64,000 bases of DNA from Gammaproteobacteria bacterium. GTDB lineage: Bacteria > Pseudomonadota > Gammaproteobacteria > Steroidobacterales > Rariloculaceae. A program made the position numbers and the translations under genes. Numbering within the stretch: position 1 is the first letter of the stretch; every line of letters starts with the position of its first letter. The notes beneath the pieces were generated by a model, which did not search any database, had not been told where the DNA came from, and saw only the letters and a list, made by a program, of their open reading frames with translations. The DNA lies in assembly GCA_022819855.1 (NCBI GenBank), contig JAJEGN010000005.1:1-64000 (forward strand), in the 5' to 3' direction. Below, one piece after another: positions 50,447 to 61,400 of this stretch.

Positions 50447-53400
50447 CTACGAGTCCCTCAAGTCCCGCGTAAACTCGCATCGCGGCCAATTCGAACATCC
50501 CAGAAATCTCCCATATCGACCCATCTTAGTCTCCATCCAACCATCACAGTCAGGGCACGGCTCCAGGATCTCGCCGCAATCCCGGCAACGGTGATCGTCC
50601 CCCGACCTTTCCGTCAACCCAACCCCGCAACTCGGACACGGCGGTCGGGTGAGGCTGCAATACGGGTAGTTGGAGCAACCGTAGAAGGTGCTTCCGCTCC
50701 TTGGATTTTCGCGGCGCTCCAGGCGTCCCTCCTTGCAGTGCGGACACGGCGCGTCGGCTTGCGGCAGCCGGCCGAATACGTGCACGTCGTATCGTCCGTC
50801 CAGCAGTTCGTGGGCGAACGATGACGGCGGCCCGCCTTCAGCCAGCAGGTAGACTTGGCGTCGTGCCCGGGTAATGGCGACGTAGAGCAGGCGCCGCTCT
50901 TCGGCATTCGGGTGCGCTTCGGGCGCCGCCAGCACCAGGTTGAGCAGTGGGTCGTCGGTGATCTCGGAGGGGAAGCCGTGTTTGCCGGAACACAGGCCGA
51001 GCACCACAGCGTAGTCGGCCTCCATTCCCTTCGAACGGTGCACGGTCCTGTAGGCAAAACGAAGTCCCGGATAGCGCTGTGCCAGACGGCCCAAATTCCG
51101 GGGCCTCAAGTGCCGGTATCGGCCCAGCAGCAGCACGCTTGCGGTTCCGTCATGCCGGCCGGCATCCTCTGCAATTCTGTCGAGCGCTTCAATCAACAGG
51201 GAGGGGCCTTTCTGTTCCGGCAGGCCGAGATGCACGGCCGGGCGGTCGGCCTTGCGCATCGGGCGGACGGTCTTGCGAATCTGCGCGGGATTGCGCAGTA
51301 CGAAGTTGGTCGCCACCTCCGCAATGCGGTCGTCGGTCCGGAACATGGTTTCCAGGTCGATCCGCAAGTAGTCGCCGAACCACGTTTCGAATTCGCGCAT
51401 GACGGCGATATCGGATCCGCCGAATCGGTAGATAGCCTGCCAGTCGTCGCCGACGGCGAAGAGCTGGGCGTCGGGAGCGCTGTCCAGCAACGCTTTGAGC
51501 AGCCTCGCCCGCGCCGCGGATATATCCTGAAACTCGTCGACCATGATGTAGCCGAACGGACTGCTGTAGCGGCCCGACTCCACCAGGTCGGTCGCCCGGT
51601 TGATCATGTCATGGAAATCGATCGTGCCGGAGCGGGTCAGCGATTCCTGATAGCGCTCGAATACCGGCCGGAACACGGCCAGGAAGGCTTCCGCCCGCTT
51701 GCAATCCGCGAGGGATGCGGCGCGTTGGGAGATTTCTGCGAAGGACAGCCGGGTGCCCTTGAAGTGCTGCAGGAACGTCGCGAGCAGTCGCGTAAACGGG
51801 TCGATCCGGCCCTGTTGTTCGAGGACATTGAACAAGTCGTCACGGGGGATCGGCGAGAGGACGACGCCATGAGCGCCGAGCTTTTTCGCCAAGTTGCGCA
51901 ACAGGTTGCCATCGGCGTGCTCGTGACTGAAGGTTTCAATCAGCACGGTGCCGTGCTCTTCATGGACCCGGCGCTTCCAGTCCATCTCGCGGTGATACTT
52001 GTCGTTGTCGACGAACGGCGCGGTCTTGCCGTCGGCGTCGAGCCCGAAGTGCTCGATGTAGATGCCGTGATCGGGGAGATGGAAGTCGGGTTGGTACTGA
52101 CGCTTGTCTGGTGTGGCGGTGTCGTGCTCGTAGGATGCTTCGTATTCGTAGGCGATACCGTTGAGATAGAGGTAGTTGGCGATCTCGCATTCCTCGTAGC
52201 TCTTGACTTTCTCGCCCTTCAGGGAGCGGATGTCGTGAAGGCGGATGTAGTTCCAGTATTCGCCCCAGTTTCTGAATTCGTGCTCGCTCTTGTAGGGAGC
52301 GAACTGGTCGCGGAACCATTCCAGCAGGGTCCCTGACAGGCCGCCGTCGGCGAGCAGGTCGGCGACGATGTCTTTCAGGAGTTCGAAGAGTGCGCCGTCG
52401 CTCTCGGCGGAAGGTGCGAGCGTGGGTCGCTTGCCTTCGGCCTGGCCGATGATGGACAGGCCCAGGCTGTGGAAGGTGCGCACCGTCACGCCGCGCGCCG
52501 CGGATGGGCCGAGGCGTTTGCGGATCCGCTGTTGCATCTCGTGGCGGGCGTCGCGTGCGAAGGCCAGGAGTAGCAATTCGGACGGACGCCGGTAGCCCCG
52601 CTTGATGAGCCAGCCGGCCTTGGCCACGATCACCGAGGTCTTGCCGCTGCCGGCGGCGGCGACGACCAGATTGCGGTGGTCGTCGCGGACGACCGCGTGG
52701 CGTTGTTCCTCGGTGAGTGGCATGGCCTCGATCGTGTCGAACAAGGTGCGTGAGCGGGCCAACTCGTTGGCAATGCGTGCTTTGTTTGCTTTTTCGCGGG
52801 CGCGATCCGGGGCTTCCAGGAAATCCAGGATGTCCTTCAGCATTCGGATTTCCGTGGAGTCGGAAAGCGCTGGCGGCCATTGCCCTACCAAGCCTCCGGC
52901 GACCGCCTCCGCATCTCGCGTGAGGTCGCGGATATCGGCAACGCGTACGTAGTTTGGCGGATCTGCTAGCTGTGCGAGGCGACCGTGCATTAAGCGTAAC
53001 TTTCCGAGTTGTGGCGCCAAGGCACCGCGCCACCAGCGAGTCCTTGCGTTGTCCAGCGAGTCGCCGAGCGCTTGTGCATCTTCTCGCGTCAGTCCCGACA
53101 CGGTTACCCTGCCTTCGGCATGGCGCAGAGACACGCTGGCCCAGAGGCGGTGGTTTTTAATCCGTACGGTCTTTAGATCGCCAATGGAGATCTCCCTTGA
53201 CCGGAACGCAAAGCTCAGTCTCAAGACGTTTGGGTTCACTGCGACCGCCCTGGCGTCGCGCGGTTGCAGCACGGCGAACAGGAACGCCGCCAGTCCCGCT
53301 CGTCTCGCCTTGAAGGTGTCCCCGGCTTGTGAGGTTTGTTCAGGAGGACGCTGCTTGGCGCTCCGTTGTGATTCGGGGGCGGCGGTCAATACTTGGTGGT

Positions 53401-53560
53401 TTCGGTATAGGACTGGAATATGCGGAGTGTCGCGTTTGTAGCCGATTACAGAGCGCCTCGCAAATGAGAAGTTGCCGTCGACCTCCTCTTCAACTAGCGT
53501 GCAGCGCGAGCAGCAGCTCGTAAGGATGTCGCTCGGCCCGACCACAGAACTCGCGGCCAT
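50447..53560 (-). CDS. helicase IV (HelD)-like superfamily I helicase with C-terminal zinc ribbons
   Basis: A 1037-residue reading frame. From about residue 100 it follows helicase IV: an N-terminal beta-domain, PLTEEQRHAVV (Q motif), Walker A AAAGSGKTSVIVAKAGWLI (~300), IMVDEFQDIS (Walker B), GDDWQAIYRF, and the C-terminal RTVHRSKGMEADYAVVLGL and YVAITRARRQVYLLA motifs. Between them is a nuclease-like insertion (YQPDFHLPDHGIYIEHFGLD and TVLIETFSHEH). The tail (from ~925) has three topoisomerase-like Cys4 ribbons (CPHC...CSNYPYC, CPSC...CRDC, CPDC...CSNWPRC). The first 21 residues read through an IS481 fragment, so the true start is downstream and unresolved. Confidence 0.88.
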   Translation of the reverse strand: MAASSVVGPSDILTSCCSRCTLVEEEVDGNFSFARRSVIGYKRDTPHIPVLYRNHQVLTAAPESQRSAKQRPPEQTSQAGDTFKARRAGLAAFLFAVLQPRDARAVAVNPNVLRLSFAFRSREISIGDLKTVRIKNHRLWASVSLRHAEGRVTVSGLTREDAQALGDSLDNARTRWWRGALAPQLGKLRLMHGRLAQLADPPNYVRVADIRDLTRDAEAVAGGLVGQWPPALSDSTEIRMLKDILDFLEAPDRAREKANKARIANELARSRTLFDTIEAMPLTEEQRHAVVRDDHRNLVVAAAGSGKTSVIVAKAGWLIKRGYRRPSELLLLAFARDARHEMQQRIRKRLGPSAARGVTVRTFHSLGLSIIGQAEGKRPTLAPSAESDGALFELLKDIVADLLADGGLSGTLLEWFRDQFAPYKSEHEFRNWGEYWNYIRLHDIRSLKGEKVKSYEECEIANYLYLNGIAYEYEASYEHDTATPDKRQYQPDFHLPDHGIYIEHFGLDADGKTAPFVDNDKYHREMDWKRRVHEEHGTVLIETFSHEHADGNLLRNLAKKLGAHGVVLSPIPRDDLFNVLEQQGRIDPFTRLLATFLQHFKGTRLSFAEISQRAASLADCKRAEAFLAVFRPVFERYQESLTRSGTIDFHDMINRATDLVESGRYSSPFGYIMVDEFQDISAARARLLKALLDSAPDAQLFAVGDDWQAIYRFGGSDIAVMREFETWFGDYLRIDLETMFRTDDRIAEVATNFVLRNPAQIRKTVRPMRKADRPAVHLGLPEQKGPSLLIEALDRIAEDAGRHDGTASVLLLGRYRHLRPRNLGRLAQRYPGLRFAYRTVHRSKGMEADYAVVLGLCSGKHGFPSEITDDPLLNLVLAAPEAHPNAEERRLLYVAITRARRQVYLLAEGGPPSSFAHELLDGRYDVHVFGRLPQADAPCPHCKEGRLERRENPRSGSTFYGCSNYPYCSLTRPPCPSCGVGLTERSGDDHRCRDCGEILEPCPDCDGWMETKMGRYGRFLGCSNWPRCEFTRDLRDS

Positions 53561-53975
53561 TGTCGGTCAGCACGGCCTGCACCGGCACGCCCAGCGCCTC
53601 GTAGAACGGCAGCACGCGATCGTACAGCAGTTCCGCCGCGGTGATCGGCATCTTCGAGGTATAGACCTTGGCGAAGGCCAGGGAGCAGAACGCATCCACG
53701 ACGACCTGCACGTAGATCTTCCCCACGCCCTTGAGCGTGCCCCAGTAGAACGTGTCCTGGTTGAGCAACTCGCCGGGTGCGCTGACCTCCACGTGACGCA
53801 TCCGGAACTCGCAGGAATGGCGTTCCAGCAGCCGGATCTGCTCGTCGCTGAGCGCCACGGTGTCGTCCTGTGCGTGGGTCTCGAGGCGAAGCAGGCGCTG
53901 GTGGCGTGTGGCCAGCTCGTGGCGCAGCCAAACGCCTCGCACGCCGGAGAGGGACTCACATCGGATATCCCGCAA
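53490..53975 (-). mobile_element. internal fragment of an IS481-family transposase gene
   Basis: Leftward reading contains SGVRGVWLRHELATRHQRLLRL, SAPGELLNQDTFYWGTLKGVGKIYVQVVVDAF with the first DDE aspartate, and VLTDNGREFCGRAERHPYELLLALH with the second aspartate. The third catalytic acid and the start are missing, so it is dead. It breaks off after LLLALH directly at the 5' end of the helicase gene (about 53497), which probably cost that gene its own start. Confidence 0.75.
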
Positions 53976-54117
53976 TTATCTTTTCCCGCAATATTGGTTC
54001 GACAGTCTCGATCGCTTGATCCTCAACAGAACGGAACATTTACATTGTGCTTCTGTGCTTCATTTCCGCTCCAAATACGGTAGCTTGACGTCCCAAGCAC
54101 GGCAATTGCACCAACCG

Positions 54118-55002
54118 ATGAATCTTAAGGCTTTAGAGAAACAAGTCAGGCGGCTTGTATCGCGCGTACCGATACTCGGCTCCACGGCCGGAGTGGCCGT
54201 TGGACACGACGCATTGTCGAACTTCGTCGCCAATTTGAACTGGGCTAATGCCGATCCTACCAAGTACCTGTATGCAGGCACTCATGGGATCAGCCGCGGA
54301 ATGGAGGAGGCACATCGGGTGTGGCAGACAATTCCTGAGACCTTGCGTGCCACAGGTCCGGATGCGGTCGCGAAACATTTGGGGGGGCTCGATTGGAGCC
54401 ACATTGTCCCGTTCAGTGCTGGCGGGAGCAATGATGCGTCGAATGGCATTTTCGAGAGCGCCGGATTGAATCGCAGCCGGGGCGCGCACGCGATGACCCG
54501 CAATGAGATCCGGGTGGCCCAGCAAGTCTTACAAGGGAAAGCATTCTCGGCGGCGTTGTCGGCTACCGCCTCCCGGATGTTCGCCGGGGCTGTAGTGGCT
54601 GCAGCGGCCGGTTGCGTGCTCGCCATCCTGGAGCACGGACTGGAATGGCAACGGGGGCGAATCGACCGCGACGAGATGTTTCGGCGGATCGCCCGGGAGA
54701 CGGGAAAGTCTGCCGGTTCCGGCGCGGCGGTGTCTGGATTGATGGTGGCCGTGGCGTTGGCGTTCCCGCCGCTCATTCCTTTGGCGGCCCACTTGATGCT
54801 ACCCCTTGCCGTAATGGGGTTTTGTGCCACCGGCCACAAGGTTGTGCGTGTCGGGGTCGGGTGGTACGAGGTGTTGCGCGAGCCATGCGCCCGCCAGGCC
54901 CCATCCACCTTTCAGCCTGTTTTGGCCTTGCCCCCGCCCACCGGGGATCAAGAGAGCATCGCCGGTCAACTGGCTCGATTGGAGGGGGCGTGGGCCGGGT
55001 AG
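54118..55002 (+). CDS. HNH-like protein with a membrane-embedded C-terminus
   Basis: A 294-residue protein from ATG 54118 (longer frames run into the IS481 fragment). Residues ~88-125 read LDWSHIVPFSAGGSNDASNG followed by IFESAGLNRSRGAHAMT; the W-x-H-I-x-P...GGSND-x-x-NGIFE pattern resembles HNH-type nuclease or endonuclease-VII-like folds. The second half has long hydrophobic stretches at ~150-170 (MFAGAVVAAAAGCVLAILEHGL) and ~200-250 (SGLMVAVALAFPPLIPLAAHLMLPLAVMGF), suggesting membrane insertion. It is the nearest gene upstream of the giant helicase. I know no named family for this combination. Confidence 0.65.
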   Translation: MNLKALEKQVRRLVSRVPILGSTAGVAVGHDALSNFVANLNWANADPTKYLYAGTHGISRGMEEAHRVWQTIPETLRATGPDAVAKHLGGLDWSHIVPFSAGGSNDASNGIFESAGLNRSRGAHAMTRNEIRVAQQVLQGKAFSAALSATASRMFAGAVVAAAAGCVLAILEHGLEWQRGRIDRDEMFRRIARETGKSAGSGAAVSGLMVAVALAFPPLIPLAAHLMLPLAVMGFCATGHKVVRVGVGWYEVLREPCARQAPSTFQPVLALPPPTGDQESIAGQLARLEGAWAG

Positions 55003-55463
55003 CAGTCCGATGCGATCGGACATGTGACCAAACTCTCCAAAGCCCCCGAGCTGTCCATTGATCGCGCGCACGCGAGAGCCAATGGGTTATAACAACTAGA
55101 GAAGCCACACGTCTTCGCAGTAGCGGGAGCTTTCGTTAGAAATCTCATGCAGCGGCGCTTGACTCCCCTCGCCGGACTTCGTCTGCATCGCCAGTGGAAA
55201 TTTATCGAGAGCTTCTTGATAATGCGCGTCGAGCGTCACCTGCGTCTGCCGGGTAGCTCCACGCGTCAACAACAAACCGAAGACACAAGGACGTGAGCTT
55301 GTCGCTTTCGAAACACACTTATCCTTTGCGGCCCTACGGGCGTGCTCTCGGCACCCGCCCTTGTCCGCGGCCTTACCAGGATTACCCGATTGCCTCGCAC
55401 CGATAGGAAGACGCACACGAATTCGGGCGCCAACGACAAGCTCGTACCACGAGGAGCAGAGTA
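55003..55463. other. 461-bp gap before the giant helicase gene
   Basis: No gene can be supported here. A minus-strand reading frame covers it but its composition is poor; only its last part (TLDAHYQEALDKFPLAMQTK, 55100-55230) looks somewhat protein-like and might be a degraded gene. No tRNA, terminator or long repeat was noticed. The promoter of the helicase gene must lie here. Confidence 0.5.
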
Positions 55464-58400
55464 GTGAATCCCAACGGCACGACACTTGCCACCATCCATA
55501 GCGAATCGGCGGCAAAATTAAATTTCGCATGCCATCAGAGTTCATTTGCCTTTCTTCGCGAACTACGAATCGAAAACAACGATTTGACGGAACGATTGGA
55601 AAACGTGCGGGTCACGTTATCCTCAAATCCGGCCTTCCTGAAGCCCAAGTCGTGGACGCTTGATCGAATTGCCCCCGCAGGCATTCGTCCGATCACTGAC
55701 CGAGATATCGAGCTCGATGGAGCCTTCCTGCTCGAACTGGCTGATTCCCTATCCGGACACGCGAAGATCACGGTCGAACAAAACGGCGCGATTATCGCGG
55801 ACCAGACAAAGCCCGTTGAACTGCTCGCGTACAACGAATGGGGCGGCGCAGGCTACATGCCTGAATTGCTTGCAGCCTTCTCGATGCCCAACGATCCGGC
55901 GGTGGATCGAGTCTTGCGCGATGCCAGCCTGATCCTGCGACAAGCCGGCAAACCTGACGGAATCGACGGTTACAAGTCGGGCAGCCGGCAACGTGTATGG
56001 GAAATTACCTCCGCCATCTACGCGGCCGTTTGCAATCTTGGCATCACCTACGCCGTCCCGCCAGCCAGCTTTGAACGTGACGGCCGAAAAATTCGGCTGC
56101 CCGGCCAGATCCTAGCGAATGGCGTTGCAACCTGCCTGGACACCACGATGCTCTTCGCTTCCGTGCTGGAGCAAGCCGGCCTTAACCCAATTGTCGCGCT
56201 TCCCCACGAACACGCCGTGGCCGGCGTCTGGCTGCAGCCCGAGGAACTTTCGACCATCGTCGTCGATGAAGCGGAAATCCTGAGAAAACGCATCCAACTG
56301 AACGAATTGCTGTTGTTCGAAACTACGCTTGCTACGCAATCCCCGGCGCCGCCGTTTTCCAGGGCTGTCAAGGCCGCAGCGGACGTCATCACACCGGAAA
56401 AGGACGACACCTTTAGTTCTGCAATCGATATCCGTCGTGCCCGGGCTCACCGGATCACGCCATTGGGCAAGAAATCCGTTCAACCGGCTCAGTCCTTGGA
56501 ATCTGACACGGACGTCCGGGTGGAACTGGCACTTGAAGAAGCTCCTGTTCTGCCAGACTTCGACGAAGGACTGGAAGCGGACGAACTGCCGGAAACGCCG
56601 ACTGGTCGCCTGGAGCGCTGGCAACGAAAGTTGCTGGACCTGTCGGCGCGCAATCCACTCCTCAACCACCGATCGACTAAGGCGAGCGTAAAGCTGATCT
56701 GTCCCGAACCGGGGCGACTGGAAGACAAGTTGGCAGACGGTGTACGTATTTCCATTCGCTCGGTGCCGCAGCCCACAAGCCAGGCGCAGGATGAGGAATT
56801 GCACTTTCAACGCACCGGCGAAGTCATCACCCAAGAGTATGCGCGTGAGGCGCTCGAGAAGAAGCAGGTCCTCGTCGATTTGACCCCCACTGAACTCTCG
56901 CGCCGAGCAGTCTCCATCTACCGGAAGGCGCAAACCGCATTACAGGAAGGCGGTGCGAACACCTTGTATCTTGCCCTCGGTTTTCTGCTGTGGAAGCGGG
57001 ATGAGAAAGACAGCCGCCGGTTCCGCGCGCCCTTGATCCTCGTGCCGGTGACACTGATTCGCAAATCTGTTCGCAGCGGCGTTCGGATGCTGGCGCACGA
57101 CGACGAGCCGCGATTCAACACGACGCTGTTGGAAATGCTTCGAAAGGATTTCGGGATCGATATTCGGGGGTTCGACAACGCGTTGCCGGAGGATCTGAGC
57201 GGCGTCGACGTAAACGGCGTCTGGAACAAGGTGCGCAGGGCGGTAAAGGACGCACCGGGCTTCGAGGTAGTCGAAGACGTTGTCCTGGGGCACTTTTCCT
57301 TCGCGAAGTACCTCATGTGGAAGGACTTGGTGGACCGAACGGAAGCGCTTCGATCAAGCGCCATTGTCAAGCACCTTATGGACACTCCGCGCGATCCCTA
57401 CCCTAGCGAAATCGCGTTCGTCGATGCTGCCGAAATTGACCGCCGCTACAAGCCTTCCGACCTCCTCGCGCCCTTGCCGGCAGATTCATCGCAAATGGCA
57501 GCGATCGCCACTGCCGATGCAGGGAAGGACTTCGTCATCATCGGTCCGCCCGGCACCGGCAAGAGCCAGACCATAAGCAATCTCATCGCCCACATGCTCG
57601 GAAAGGGCAAATCCGTGCTTTTTGTCTCCGAGAAAACCGCCGCGCTCGAAGTCGTATATCGCCGGCTCCAGGACATCGGGCTCGGACAGTTCGCCCTGGA
57701 ACTTCACTCGAACAAAGCCCGCAAGCTGGACGTATTGACGCAATTACGTTCCGCTTGGGAGTTTCGCACAAATGCCGACGCAGAGACTTGGCGGAAGGAA
57801 GCCGACAGACTCAAGCAATTGCGCGACCAACTCAATGTCGTCGTCGACCGGCTTCATTTGCGGCGTCGCAATGGGATGACCGCATTCGAGGCGATGGGGG
57901 TCCGTATACGGGATACCCATCTGGCAAGACAGGTCACGCTGTCGTGGCCTACATCCGACCATCATGATGAAGGCGCGTTGTCGCACATGCGCGACGTTGT
58001 AGAGAAACTTCAAGTCCAAGCGGCCGCCGTCGAGAACATTTCCGATAGCCCCTTCAAAGTGGTTACGACCGGAGACTGGTCGCCTCAATGGCAAGGCAGT
58101 CTCTCGAAGCAAGCCGGGGCGCTTTCCGCAGCCGTGCTCGCAATGGAACGCGAATGCGAGAGGCTGCTCGATGCGATCGGAATCAGTATTCCCGACCGCA
58201 CGATGACGCGTATTGACGCGCTCAAGCAACTCGCCGAAACGCTACAGGAATCCTGGCGAAAACAAACAGCCTTCGCGCTGGAGCCGGATGGGCACGAACG
58301 CATTGAGGCTCTTGATGAAGCGGCAACGCACCTGAATTCCTATACTGAGGCGCAAGCGGCGTTGAGTTGTCGCTACGATCCCATGGCGTGGCGAAAGCTG

Positions 58401-61400
58401 GACGGCGAGGAAATTGCCCGTCAATGGAGCGATGCCGAAGAGTCCTGGCTGGTCAAGCGGGTCCTGATTCGCCGGCGAGTCCTCAAGGAAATGAAGGACG
58501 CCGGAGCTAAGGGAACGCCGGATCCCCAACGCGATGCGACGACGCTTAGCCGACTGCGGGAACACGGCGAAGCAATCGATCGTCTCGGGGAACTACTCTC
58601 AGACCTCAAAGTCTGGAAGGGTCACACCACGCAACCCGACGCCTTGCTGGCACTACGCGCGCTGGGACAACAGGCAACAGTCGCAGTGAGCAAACTGGCC
58701 GACGATGCTCCTTCCTTGCTGGATACTCGCGTCAGGGTCAAGACCCTGCTTCATGACGGGAACGATCTTCTGGCGCCTGAAGCTGCCGTTGGACGAGCGA
58801 TGAATGACTTCCTGACCGCGAATCGTCGGGTGCAGCATGCTTGCGATGAATTTGAGTCGCTCGCCGGTCAGTCGATTCGAGAACACTTCGCGAGCAATCA
58901 AAAAGCGTTGGAGGCTATTCGTGAGACCGTAGACTCTATAGCCCGCCGCCATCACGAATTGAAGGCGTGGTGCGACTGGTGGCATCGGCGGACCCAGGCC
59001 ATGGACCTGCAACTGACCCCGCTGGTGAGAGGCATTGAGAATGGCCAAGTTCCCACCGACGAAATCGAGGCCACATTCAAGGCCGCATATTGCGCGTGGT
59101 GGTCGGGGGCGATAATCGGTGAAGATAACGTCCTGCGCAGATTCTCGACACCCGAGCATGTGGCGACCATCGAGAAGTTCCGCCGAATAGACGACCAGTT
59201 CCAGAAGCTCACCGCTGCCTACATCGGCGCCAAGCTCGCTGGCCAACTTCCAAGATCGGACAACGTCACTCGAAAATCGTCCTGGGGCGTGCTGCGGCAC
59301 GAAATTCAGAAAAAACGGCGTCACAAGCCAGTTCGGCAACTCATGGCTGAGGTTCCCGATGTCGTTACGGCCCTCGCGCCATGCCTGATGATGTCGCCTC
59401 TGTCAGTTGCCCAGTACCTGGCGCCCGACCAGGCCTTGTTCGATGTTGTCATCTTCGACGAAGCCTCTCAGATCACCGTCTGGGATGCCGTCGGTTGCCT
59501 GGCACGGGCACGTCAGGCCATCGTCGTCGGAGATCCCAAGCAGATGCCGCCGACCAACTTCTTTGCAAGAGCCGACGACGATCCGGACGGCGATATCGAC
59601 ATGGAAGGTGATCTGGAAAGCATCCTGGACGAGATGCTGGGCGCGAGCATCCCCGACCGCACGCTCAGCCTGCACTACCGCTCGCGCAAGGAAAGCCTTA
59701 TCGCTTTCTCCAACAGCCGCTACTACGACAACCAACTGATTACCTTCCCAGCGCCTGTCTATCCTGACAATGGCGTTCACTTGATACGCCCGGACGGCTT
59801 TTATTCGCGCGGAAAGGCCCGGCACAATCAGGGGGAAGCCAAAGCAATCGTTGCGGAAATCCTGAACCGCCTCAAGCACAACGACCCCGCCATGCGAAAG
59901 CAGTCGATTGGCGTCGTGACGTTCAACACCGAGCAACAGACCCTGATCGAAGACCTGTTGGATGAAGCTCGTTCCTCCAACCCGGACATTGAGTGGGCAT
60001 TTGCCCCGGACAGCGGTATCGAGCCGGTTTTCGTGAAGAATCTCGAGACGGTACAGGGCGACGAACGCGACGTCATCATGTTCAGCGTCACCTACGGACC
60101 GGATCAGGGCAATCACGTGACAATGAACTTCGGGCCCCTGAATCGTGATGGCGGAGAACGGCGCCTCAACGTTGCCATCTCCCGTTCCCGCTCGGAAATG
60201 GTGGTTTTCTCCACCCTCAGCCCGGATCGTATCGACCTGTCGCGAACCCAGGCTCTAGCCGTTGCGGATCTCAAGCACTTCCTGGAGTTCGCCGAGCGCG
60301 GACCGGCTGCGTTGGGTGCCGCTGTCCACGGCTCCATAGGTGATTTCGAATCACCGTTCGAAACAGCCGTCGCCCGGGCACTGCGAGACAAGGGTTGGAA
60401 GGTGCATCCGCAAGTCGGCGTTTCTGCCTATCGCATCGACCTTGGCATCGTCCATCCCGATGCGCCGGGCGCGTACTTGGCGGGCGTAGAGTGCGATGGC
60501 GCCATGTACCACAGTTCCGCCTTTGCACGGGAGCGTGACAAAATCCGGCAGGCAGTACTCGAAGGACTCGGCTGGACGCTGTTTCGAGTGTGGTCCACGG
60601 ATTGGTGGACGCACAGGGCCAAGGCACTTGAAGACCTGCACAATTCGCTTACGGAGCAATTGCAGGTTGATAGGCAAGAGCGCGAGGAAGCGGCTCAAGC
60701 CCTTGCTGGAAACGGCTCGGCGGGCGAGCCGACCGTCACCGACGTAACCCCGGTTGCGCCGGATTCTGAGCCAGTATCGTTACCGACGGTCGACGCGACG
60801 GTGGATCGTACCCCGGAATTCCCGCCCTTGGACCCGCCCCAAACCCAGTTTGCGCGGCGCTCCAGCGCAAACGACTCCACGAGTGATTCGAGTGTTCAGC
60901 CGTCGCTGATGGCTATTGACGAGCAGATGGATGACACGGCAACTCAATATGTCACCACACGTTTTGACGATGCACGCCACAGGGCCGACCCGAAGCAGTT
61001 CCATGCCGACGACTACTCGCGTCGATTGAACAAAATGATCGACCATGTCATCGACACGGAAGGGCCGATTCACGAGGATGTTCTTGTTCGTCGTATCGCC
61101 CGGCATCATGGATTCCGTCGTGCTGGCCGGCAGATCCGAGAGAGGGTGTTGGTACTCGCAACGCGGCGCCGCGGCCGCACGACTGAAAGCGTCGGTGTGT
61201 TTTTCTGGCCTAAAGGAACAGTCAAGGAACGTCTCGCACCGGCCCGCCACAGCGGACGAGACGACGAGATGCGGAAGATTGAGTACATCTGCCGGGAAGA
61301 ATTGCGGGCGATTCGAGAGTCCCTAAGTCTAGACGATGATCCAGTCGCATTTGCCCGTCGTATTGGGATCGCGCGGCTAAGTAGGCAGGGGCGACAGCGG

